A stretch of DNA of 64,000 bases, from NCBI GenBank assembly GCA_930367205.1, contig OV884013.1, positions 122,551,827 to 122,615,826 of the forward strand. The letters run 5' to 3'. This stretch comes from Acanthosoma haemorrhoidale (Eukaryota; Arthropoda; Insecta; Hemiptera; Acanthosomatidae). The first letter of the stretch is position 1; every line of letters begins with the position of its first letter. The notes beneath the pieces were generated by a model that made no database searches, was not told the DNA's origin, and saw only the letters and a program-made list of their open reading frames with translations. The position numbers and the translations under genes are program-made. Of the stretch, positions 55,047 to 64,000 are shown one piece after another.

Positions 55047-55721
55047 CTATAATAATGATTTAGAAATGACATGACAAAGGACATCCTCAAAATGCGCCCG
55101 GAATGGTGGACTTAGCTGGAAACTGATGAGAACGTTGTCGACGATGTCCTGTATATGAGGAAGCATGAAGTCTATAATGTACTTTTGAGTCAGCCACGGT
55201 GAGAAGTTGGTGTTGGAGCCCCTGGAGATCTCGGCTAGGCTAAGTGTTCTTGCTGACTGGAGTTGCGCGTAGCAGTATCCAGACCCGACCTCTGCAGTGC
55301 CCGCCACCTCGAAGCTGTTGAGTCCCGCAGTCAGCTCCAAGGTACCGTACATCGGCGACTGGTCGAGTACGGACAAGGCGTTGTCGTAAACGAGCCGGAA
55401 GTCTTCTAGGCTCAGGGTGAGGTTGAAGGAGACGACGAAGCCGCCGCCTACATCTTTGGCCTTGTCCAGCTTCGACACGGACAGCAACTTCAGAGAGGAT
55501 AACTCGCCCAGCTTGCCTCCGGTCAGCCGGAACCAGGAGGAGTCGTCTTTGTGGTAGAAGTCCGGAACGGTGGTGAGCTGCAAACCGTGGTCCACCAGGT
55601 AAGCATTGCTGTAGAGAAGCACATCCTGGACCAACTGCACGAGGTCACCCTCCTTATTGGCGACCCAGCGGGCTTCGGAGGTGCAACCCAGGAGAAAAGG
55701 GGCCAGCAGAACGGCTATCAT
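55047..55721 (-). CDS. Secreted group-7 allergen/JHBP-like (TULIP) protein
   Basis: A single uninterrupted 224-residue frame starting MIAVLLAPFLLGCTSEA, a signal peptide. The middle has a pattern typical of arthropod group-7 allergen-like proteins, a branch of the BPI/TULIP lipid-binding fold related to juvenile-hormone-binding proteins: an early amphipathic helix (LVQLVQDVLLYSNAYLVDHG), FRLTGGKLGELSSLKLLSV and YGTLELTAGLNSFEV. A C-terminal helix (YIIDFMLPHIQDIVDNVLIS) follows. The length fits that family. Such proteins are thought to bind small hydrophobic ligands outside cells. It lies alone between the two convergent cadherins. A second in-frame 3' exon beginning at about 54980 (DGPWTMEQIYQWFLSGEKKE, stop near 54899) could replace the last residues if a weak donor near 55062 were used; I treat this as unproven. 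The first polyadenylation signal seen is at 54661-54666. Confidence 0.7.
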   Translation of the reverse strand: MIAVLLAPFLLGCTSEARWVANKEGDLVQLVQDVLLYSNAYLVDHGLQLTTVPDFYHKDDSSWFRLTGGKLGELSSLKLLSVSKLDKAKDVGGGFVVSFNLTLSLEDFRLVYDNALSVLDQSPMYGTLELTAGLNSFEVAGTAEVGSGYCYAQLQSARTLSLAEISRGSNTNFSPWLTQKYIIDFMLPHIQDIVDNVLISFQLSPPFRAHFEDVLCHVISKSLL

Positions 55722-56324
55722 CGCAACAGACTGAATGGACCATCAGGAGGTTATTGAGTATCAGCTCAATTGTAACAGATAAGATAAATTATTGTAACAC
55801 ATTCAGTGAAGGAGCAAGTGTTTACCTTTACAGTGCTACTTGAAATTATATTAAGTGATAACAAAAGCAAACAGAGAAATAACAGTGCATGATTCAAAAT
55901 TTCCATTTTGAATGTTTTGATTGAGTGAAACTCATTAGAGTGGAATTCACTTAAGAAATTTTCAAGGCGTCCATGAAACTTAAGCGAACTTCGTTGTATC
56001 GGAAATTAATTTAAAAAAGTAACATTAATGTAAACACAGATAAGATATGAATAGAGAAATAAAAAAATGGTTAGAATAAAGTTGTAAATATAAATTTCAT
56101 TTAATCATTGCGATTTAATCATCTATTGCGAAATTGTACAGGAATAAATCTTATTTTATCAAATACTTGCCGATTCTCACACATTTTGATTTTGCCTAGA
56201 CTGCATTTCTCTTGTTAGATGTGACGCCCATTTCAAAAAAAATTCTCACCTGATCCTTTAATTCCCATACAGCAGATATGGATGATAGTCAATTCCCGGC
56301 AGAGATCTCTATTTGAAACAGCAT

Positions 56325-56720
56325 TTTTTTTTTTTTCCAAAGCCTCTTTATTTAAACATTTTTTACAAACATATGAACACAATAGCGTGAACAAATTGAC
56401 AGATTGATTGCTCCTCTTCCGGCATAGCACAACATGATTTTCAAGGAGGGTAGAATTACAAAACAATCGTTTTAAGGTTAAAAATTACATACATAGACTG
56501 GACTAGGTGATGGGGCTCAGCTTCGGTTATCAAAAATGGGAAACTTACAAACTAAAACTTAAAAAACTAAAAACTTAAAGACTAAAACGTTCCTGCCTTG
56601 ACTGCGTTCTGCCATCGATAGGGGAACGGAGCGGGGGTTATAGTGTTAAACACCGGGTTTGTCATGTATTGCAACGAATCGAAGCATTTGATCTGCCTAC
56701 GGTGAATGAATGCTCGAAAA
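56325..56720 (-). mobile_element. LINE 3' end with poly(A) tail (family 2-related)
   Basis: It begins with a T run (56326-56337), the tail of a - strand insertion. It shares GTGATGGGGCTCAGCTTCGG with 22420-22620 (complement) and ATAGTGTTAAACACCGGGTT with 16308-16327. Confidence 0.6.
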
Positions 56721-58684
56721 TTTGAAACAACACTTTTGCCATTGTCATTAAGAAGAATAACGGACGATAATGTCCTAGTGGTTAAATGTACAATACATTT
56801 TACTAAATGTCGATGTCATTTAACCGCGGAATATTGAGGAATTGAAAAAAAACATCACCAATCATTATGTAATTATAATGCTAATTTATATTATTCGATC
56901 CATGGATCAGTATCCCCATTTGGTTTCATTTGTTTTTTTTTTATTAGAAGCCGGTAGATGGCGTTCTGTCTTCGCTACTCTCCGGTAGGTATCACTGCTG
57001 TCAGTTCGTGCTGCCAATATTATTTTCGTCCCGTTCCGATCCTGGAACCGGTTCTTCGGAACGGCTCCGCCCGGAACGTAGCAGTCCCATTTTGTTGGGA
57101 AAAGGTCGTTACAACTGTCGGTTAATGGACCTAGATACTTGTCGCTCATGGCTGTAATTTTTTTTTAATTTAAATAATAAATGGTTGACTTATTCTGATT
57201 CGTCAATTTATTTGTTTTGGTGTGTAAAGTTCGAAGTTTTAAAAGCCCAACGCTTGAAACACTAGAGCTGTATTATCTACAGACATTCCTCGAGTAGAGA
57301 AATTTAGACTTCTGACATGATAAGCTAATAGTACAATATGGATATAAATAATGTTTGCGTTAAACCCTCGTAGTTTCCTCTATCACGTTCCCCCTCCTTT
57401 CTAAACCCAACGCGGGAAATCAAACCCATCATTAATAACTAATTGATACCAGTAAGTGTACTTGTTCGAATATCGACTTTGGTTGAATGAAAGATTTTCA
57501 TCAAATTTATTAAGTGACAAAACTTTTGTCCGTCTAAATAAACAAAATGCTAAATATCAAATAAATCCACCAAAATATAAAGAAAAAAAATCGGTTTTAT
57601 CCAGGGACCAATGGCAAGTTGGCGCTTTTACTGAGATGATGTGATTATGTTATTTTGGACTTAATCCATAGAACTGAATAATGCAGACATTACTCACATA
57701 AAATATCGCTAAATTTGAAAGACATGAAGCTGTTTGTAATGCCATTTGAACTCATTATTGTATGATGCATTAGCTATGAATGTCAAGAAAGTCTTGCCTT
57801 TGCCATCCCACTGATGAAAAAAGTAAGAATATAGGTGACCGTAGGAGATGACAGATTATAAGATGGTATTATTCGTGCTCACTTTTTTCACACTGTAAAA
57901 CTTACTGTTTTCATAATTAATCATAGGGGTAGGAAAATCAAACACAGGATTCATAATTCCGTCTGTGAATTTAGATATTTGTGAGTGTATTTGTTTATTT
58001 TTTGTATTTGTTGCAATAATCTCGTAACTGGTCTGCTGAGATTTTACATTCGTACACATAGACGAAGCATAGGCCTCATATCAAAATTTATTCTCTTACC
58101 TACTACTGAAAAGTAAGTCTAGTTTGCTGTATCACACAATCTAGGAATGCGTTGAAATTGCTACAAAAACCGTTTCATTATCGATACTTCTGTCTATTAA
58201 TATTAACAAATGATCATTAATGAACTGGGTATATAAATATAGATAACGTTACTCTCAAAAAAAATTTGTCAACTCATAACTTGTTATCTACAGAATTCTA
58301 ATTAATAAGAGTAATGAACTTAAATTATAATTAGGAAGCTGTGACACAAGCTATAGTTATATTTCGCTCACTAGTAAAGTTTTTGCTAGATTTATTAAAT
58401 CTAGTGGTCTTCGCAAGGAATCCGCTGAATGGGCGAGGGGTATCATAATTTCCCTTTCATAGCTTGACTTAATCGAAAAAACCCTATCATTCACAAGACT
58501 ATTATTGCATTTATTATATTATCAGCCTGACAGACATTTAGAATTTTGTTTGTGGACATTTAAATTTGATTAACTCATCATAATTTGTGATGAAACATTT
58601 TTTTTTTAGTTTTTTAAACATTAAAATAACAAGTTAATGCCAAACCCTACAAAAACAGTGTGGATAAATAAATAAAATTGAATT
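56721..58684. other. Intergenic region before cadherin B 3' end
   Basis: No gene recognised. 56930-57140 is a GC-richer patch of unknown origin. Confidence 0.4.
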
Positions 58685-59586
58685 TTACATTATACATATA
58701 TATTTATTTTGACTAGTTCATTAATTTTTACAATCATTCTTAGTCAGCAGATTATTATACAAAATACATACTTACAAAATTGAGTATTTTGAGCATCTTT
58801 TGCCTAATTTTAAGGCACACTTTCTAATCACACATTGAAGTAAGTACAATAGTTCACAAAAATACAATCGAAATTATATAATTCAATAAAATACATTATA
58901 AATAATGACTGCTGTAATTTATTATCATTAATGCTCTTAGATCGATGTTTTATTTAGAATTGTATAAAAAAATAAACATTAAATGGCCATAATGGTCAAT
59001 TTTGCTATTATGAACATTAAAAAAAATGGTAGAAACTAATCATAGCATATATATACAATTACAAATGTGATAACCACATTTAACAAATAATTCATTAAAA
59101 ATTCTCTCTGATACAGAAATTTACACAACCACAAATATAAAATTATCAGTAACAATAAAAATAATTAACAGTATTATTTCAAACATATCTGTATAAATAA
59201 TCTAAATTATTTGTGTATTCATTTTTACAAAATATAAATAAACGGTATATATTTATGTACAAATTATTATTTTATATATATTTTTAAAAAATGTTTTTTA
59301 ACATTTGCTCCATGTCTAAAGAGAGTTCCTGTCTGGTTTAAAAGTTCATTTTCACACATCACATACTCTCACAACACTATAACACTCACTATTTGGCATA
59401 ATTGTTCGGTGGCACTTGTCGCTCATATTTTTTTAAGATGTCTACATGCAGTCATAAATACACACTTCCAGTTGTCTGCATACTCTTCGATGATAAATTA
59501 GTTAGCACACAACGTTGATCGTTTGTAAGTATGCTATAACACTGATTTTTTTTTAGTGAAAATTACTGTGAAACTAACTATATCAG
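58685..59586 (-). other. 3' UTR of cadherin copy B
   Basis: About 900 AT-rich bases. AATAAA on the - strand lies at 58703-58708. Blocks at 59390-59417 and 58779-58818 match the copy A 3' UTR in the same order. Confidence 0.6.
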
Positions 59587-59723
59587 CTACAATTCTGTTG
59601 TTGTCTCTATCGGAGATCTGTCCATTAAGTAGTTGAACCCAAGGTGAGAGTAGTCCTTTTTCTCCCTGAACGTGACATTGTCGTTGGTCGGGCTTGAATT
59701 ATGACCCATCTCATCATCGGACC
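59587..59723 (-). CDS. Cadherin B last coding exon
   Basis: It encodes SDDEMGHNSSPTNDNVTF and ends RSPIETTTEL with a TAG stop. It retains the PDZ ligand. Confidence 0.88.
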
Positions 59724-62700
59724 TATAACAAATCAAACATCAGATATTATGTACAGGTAAGTAACGACTATAAAAATAAAACATATGTAAGGGTGCTATT
59801 TAATTGTCAGTGAGTTGTTAATAAAACTCAATAAATTACATAGCAATTCTTATTAGAGGTGAGGGAATTTGGTATAAGTATTTTTGCATGTAGGAGGGGA
59901 TTGTAAAAAAAAAATTATAATTATACTAATATACCAAGTCTGACGTATATTTATTATGAAATTCACGAGATTTTACATTAAATAGACCTATAAATGTTAA
60001 ATCAAAGTTTACATAAGTTTATAGAGAATTCTTAAATACCAAAATTTTAAGAATGTGGGGAGGGGGAGAGCAAATACTTTCACTGTATAATCTACTGAAG
60101 ACATTCTATTTCTCGAACAATCAAACTTAGACTATTTAATAGTAAAGTCTGAGCTCAACTCCCAGTAAAACAGAAGATATTTCAAAGGAATATCCCATAT
60201 GTCATTTGTTTATTATTTGCTATATAATAAAATAAAATTATCAGCTGAGGAATGATGAAATTTCATACCTGTCATATGATAGGTTGATGGCTCCATCATG
60301 GAAATTGTTATGATGGCGCCCGAGACTGGACGCTCTAGTCGTGGTTGCTGCCTCAGAGCTGGTGGGGCTCTGGCCTCCTAGAAGTCGCACTTCATCAGGA
60401 AAAATTTATGTAAACATAGGTGTGTATTCACAGCAGTCATATTAACATTTGATAGAATATATAAGATTAGGTTAAGGTTAGAAAATAATAAGCTTGAGTA
60501 AAATTAGTTGTAAATTTACATGCATAATTAATTCTACTAGTTCAATTGCCATGAAAAAATGAAGATTTATGCTCATGAGCTCATAAAATTTTTATTACAA
60601 ACTGATTTTACTGAGTGATCTTAATGAATCGATCAATTTCAATTTATTTGAAGCCTGAAATATATGTATGAATATCATACTGTACTGGTACTATTGATCA
60701 TTAATCAATTATACACTGATTAGGATTGAAATAAGAAAATTTCATTCAAAATATCGCACATAACTTAGTATTCTGTTTTAATCTGAATCTATATTGTTAC
60801 TTCTTTCTTCAAAAATTACTAATTTCAGTACAATATGTACTCGTAAATCATATCATTGATTATATACAGTAAAAGTTTATTCAGAGAGTGCAAAGCTTCT
60901 TTTATTAGCAAATTAAAGGCAGTTAATCTTTGAACTGTTTATAAGCTATGCCCAAGCAGATTATTCAGATATATTTTTAATATTAAAAAAAAATATAACG
61001 AAAACGAAAACCAAACCTCCACCAAAACCAAAGGTGGGATAAAAAACAAAATAAGTATGTAATATTTGTCGATGTTATATATTAATTATGCTATACTTGT
61101 TTCAATATTTTCTCAAATATTGCTGGTGTATTGGTTATTGAATATCATGGAAAATAGAAGAAAATCTTGAATTTTTAAAAATGAATAGGTTGCATTCTTA
61201 TGGGATATCAAAAAACCTGAGTTCTAACCAAATTGAAGATAGTAGGTTTCATTACAGAGCGACAATATATTGACAATGGATCTATACCACTTTCAATAAA
61301 AGCAGCTCATTCATATCCAATATGTCTTCTTTCGAGTTCTTTTATTGTGAAATTACAATTTGCTTATCACGCTTTAATAATTTTGAACTAATATAAATAA
61401 TTTAAAAAAAAACATCGATGCCAATGGATTTAAGCAGTGCCGTACATTTCAAAGCTGTATTTACAAAATAAAAAGGCGCTAATTTAAAATACTCACCATT
61501 ATCACCATGATCTTTGGTAATGTAGCTAACATTATCTAAAGAGAAGGCGTGGTTCTTTTGAGAAAAGTCTAGTTGCAAATCATAGCTATCATTGTCATCC
61601 ATTGGAACGCTCATCTGAAGAACCTGTAACGCAAAAAAAAATAATTTATCTCCTTTATTTTAACTGCCGAGCTCAAAGGCAGAGGTTCTACTTTTAAGAA
61701 GATGCGGGGCAACCCTCTGCCGTTTGTGTTTTCTACAACAGCCGTCATAGAAATGATTCAATTTTTTCTGAAGTTGTTCCACAAAACCTTCAAATATGCT
61801 GATTATGTGTTGGGTTAAATACAGCAGAACCATAAAAAATAATTAAAGTTTAATCATTCTTACTAACAGTTTTGAATGACCTCACCTCACCTCAGAAGTT
61901 ATTGAAGATATAAAGTTTTTGCAAATTTTTTAAAGCTTTAGTGCGCTTAAAAGGGGTGTTTTTCACATATAATCCTAGTGCAAAAATTTAGATATCTTAG
62001 ATAAATTTTTATGTAAAAACCAATGTATCATTTACCTGGGTTTCATACTCCTTGAGATTAGGTTCTACGAAGACAGGATCATATCTGGGCATTACGTACA
62101 TCCGTTGCACCCTCTCCTTATGAGCTTTGTACCTGTCAACGCAAATCACACCAATGTAACAACTGATACTGAATTTATGATTAGCTACTTAATTTTATTT
62201 TTTTGTTAGATTTACGACACTTATGTTTACTTTGGAAAAGTTGCCAACCTGTATACAACAAAAATGATAAGAATGATGACCAGTAAGATGAAGATAAAAA
62301 TATGTCACATTACATACCTCTGCCAAGAGATGCAGATGTATATGATCCCGGCAGTTCCCAAGACAAGGATAAGCCCAGCAATGAGGATCGCTGCGTAAGG
62401 AAACACCTCCCAGTCGAGAGCGACCACTGCTGTCCTTATCACCCGCACCTTCACTGGAGGGTGTAGTGGCATCACTGTGCCACCTCCAAGTGCAGTTGTC
62501 ACTTCAGCAGTGATGTTGGCAAAGATGTCTTCATCTTTTGCAGCTCTATAAGAATGTTGAAACAAATCAATTACACAATCCTTTAATATTAAATTTAACA
62601 AAGGAATAATTAAAAATCTAACACTTACTTAGCTATCCGTGTATCATTAATAGGAATTATCTTCTCGGATATGGGATCAATGAAGTACAACCATAAATCT

Positions 62701-63220
62701 GTTGAAGAAGAATCAGTCGTCAGGGTAACATTGTCCAGAGATGTTTCCAGTGGGCCGAGCCTGTCAATTCCGACCATTTTCCCAGTGGCTTTAGACAGCA
62801 ACTCTGTCAGTAGTGGTTCTTTTTCTGATGTGGACTCTGGAGAAATCTTTTGGACTGGTAGTATCATCCTGTCACCTTCATCTATTACATTTATCTGGAA
62901 TAACATTGAAAAAGTATTGATATTAATAATATAGAAAAAAGTATTAAATTAAAGAATGATACGCTATTACAACAGAGAAGAAAATCCATTAAGACGATAA
63001 AACTTACAACAACTGTAGTAGAAGCCGTGTGAGCGCTTTCTTTGCTGTCGGTCACAAGAACTGTCAGCTTCACTGGAAGCTTTTTTGGATCAACTGTGTC
63101 CAGCGACCTCCGAGTTTTAATGCTCCCGGTTTCTGCATCAACACTGAAGAAATCGGACATTTCTGAAGGTGCGATACTGTATCCTAGATTGGTTAGCGCA
63201 CTGCTGTCTATGTCTTCAGC
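59587..63220 (-). CDS. Protocadherin-15/Cad99C-like cadherin, copy B (7 exons seen, 5' part outside window)
   Basis: Exons in transcript order: 63220-63008 (EC11), 62894-62629 (MAD12-like), 62545-62318 (TM), 62132-62036, 61623-61497, 60389-60269 and 59723-59587 (stop TAG, low end 59587). Lengths are 213, 266, 228, 97, 127, 121 and 137, against 213, 266, 228, 100, 130, 118 and 136 in copy A; the last differs by one base at most from my boundary reading. Phases are conserved. The TM segment and TTEL terminus are kept. Reading frames are intact, so it looks functional. The preceding exon, equivalent to 46513-46653, was not found before 64000, so this intron is at least 780 bases against 141 in copy A. 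Intron sequences do not resemble those of copy A. Confidence 0.87.
60269..60389 (-). CDS. Cadherin B exon: cytoplasmic tail with tandem acceptors
   Basis: It encodes VRLLGGQSPTSSEAATTTRA and NNFHDGAINLSYDR. As in copy A, acceptors 12 bases apart (exon start 60389 or 60377) both keep the frame. Confidence 0.8.
61497..61623 (-). CDS. Cadherin B exon: cytoplasmic tail
   Basis: 127 bases encoding VLQMSVPMDDNDSYDLQ and LDFSQKNHAFSLDNVSYITK; donor gtgagt. Confidence 0.87.
62036..62132 (-). CDS. Cadherin B exon: cytoplasmic juxtamembrane
   Basis: Ninety-seven bases encoding YKAHKERVQRMYVMPRYDP and FVEPNLKEYETQ. Acceptor gacag, donor gtaaat. Confidence 0.86.
62318..62545 (-). CDS. Cadherin B exon: transmembrane helix
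   Basis: 228 bases. It encodes AAKDEDIFANITAEVTTALG, then the TM segment VFPYAAILIAGLILVLGTAG and the flank IIYICISWQR. One extra polar/hydrophobic change from copy A is in the helix (A for V). Confidence 0.88.
62629..62894 (-). CDS. Cadherin B exon: membrane-adjacent domain
   Basis: 266 bases, the same length as copy A. It encodes INVIDEGDRMILPVQKISP and STDLWLYFIDPISEKIIP. About 91% of residues match copy A, while many third codon positions differ. Confidence 0.88.
63008..63220 (-). CDS. Cadherin B exon: EC11 core
   Basis: Seventy-one codons, acceptor tttag, donor gtaagt. It encodes AEDIDSSALTNLGYSIAPS, FFSVDAETGSIKTRR and LTVLVTDSKESAHT. It is strongly diverged from copy A outside the fold-defining residues. 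Confidence 0.87.
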
Positions 63221-64000
63221 CTAAATGGAGATGAAAAAGTTATTCTGATTGTAAATTAATGAAACCCTGTTTAATTATTATAACACATAATAGAACATTT
63301 GTGTTTTTTCAAAATTGTGGTAGGTAAAAACATACAATTTTAGTTTTCTTTTGAAATTTTTATAATCAGTTTCGAGTTTTACTTGATACCTCATAGATGG
63401 CCTTTTGATATCAACTAAATAGTTGAAAGTCTGTAGATGAAATTTTCTTGAAAAGTCTTTAGGTCATTAAGTGGCTTAGAAAACTGTGAACTCAATATTG
63501 ATAATGTTTTAATGAAGTTTCGTAATTATAGACCACTAAAATCCTAACTGATATTACCTATTATTAATTAAGGTGTCAATACCTTTAATATGATATCTTA
63601 CTCAATTTGAAAGGAAAATATTTATTTTTAAAATTCCAAATAGTTTTTCCTTGTTTGAAAATTTGTGTTAAATACTAATGTATTAATTCAAATATATATA
63701 TTTTTTATTTTAATTATAAAGTTCCAATACATTATACATATTAATAATAAAGTCATTAAGTCTAATTTTAATTTTACTCGATATGAAAGGTTTTTTTTTA
63801 TTTTAATTATCAAATTTTGATTAATTGATGATTCTTGATTATTTTTTAATTGGCTAAAAATAGTTTTCCTGTTACTGAGCTATTGAGTAAAAAGTCATTG
63901 TAAAATTTAATTTTAAGTCAGACTTACAATCATTAGAAAAGTCAGAGTTACACTGGTTTCAAATAAACAAACCCCCCAATTGATTTAATTCTTTCTTTAA
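63221..64000. other. Cadherin B intron
   Basis: AT-rich. I searched for the exon equivalent to 46513-46653 and did not find it, so it lies beyond the window. Confidence 0.6.

Noticed and set aside
54899..55090. Separate 63-codon gene on the - strand
   Set aside because: Its start lies inside the end of the allergen-like coding frame; the C-terminal part may be an alternative exon of that gene, not a gene of its own.

Overview
The window is animal nuclear DNA, AT-rich, with short coding exons separated by consensus GT-AG introns, poly(A)-tailed non-LTR retrotransposon fragments, Tc1/mariner-type elements and gypsy-type LTRs. Everything fits an insect genome. I cannot name the species.

The main content is one large gene on the + strand, entered mid-gene. 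Twenty-four exons from 3769 to 51247 encode about 1,319 residues: nine extracellular cadherin (EC) repeats, a membrane-adjacent domain, one transmembrane helix and a cytoplasmic tail ending in a PDZ-ligand motif. The special linker with paired cysteines at the first visible repeat, exactly nine repeats before the membrane-adjacent domain, and a calcium-free-looking linker two repeats before the end of the EC series match EC3-EC11 plus MAD12 of protocadherin-15, whose fly counterpart is Cad99C. EC1-EC2 and the signal peptide lie upstream of the window. Two giant introns (4275-18136 and 20155-38062) hold most of the mobile DNA.

Inside the first giant intron, on the same strand, lies a GC-richer 312-codon exon (5564-6499). 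It has its own start codon, a signal peptide, a Ser/Thr/Pro-rich repeat body and a phase-0 splice donor. It is either an alternative first exon of the cadherin or the start of a nested gene.

At the right end, on the - strand, a second copy of the same cadherin runs in from outside the window (63220 down to 59587, with 3' UTR to about 58685). The two paralogues are tail to tail. Between them sits a small - strand gene for a secreted protein that looks like the group-7 allergen/JHBP (TULIP) family (55047-55721). The paralogues keep nearly identical exon lengths, a near-identical cytoplasmic tail and conserved 3' UTR blocks, but their EC11 repeats are only about 55% identical.

Mobile and repeat content: three internally deleted copies of one Tc1/mariner-superfamily element; a 440-bp arm inverted repeat; seven 5'-truncated fragments of one Jockey-type LINE and five of a second LINE; a solo LTR with target duplication, a related LTR with primer-binding site and a third unrelated LTR with primer-binding site; Tc1-like fragments; and several microsatellites. 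No tRNA, rRNA or CRISPR was seen.
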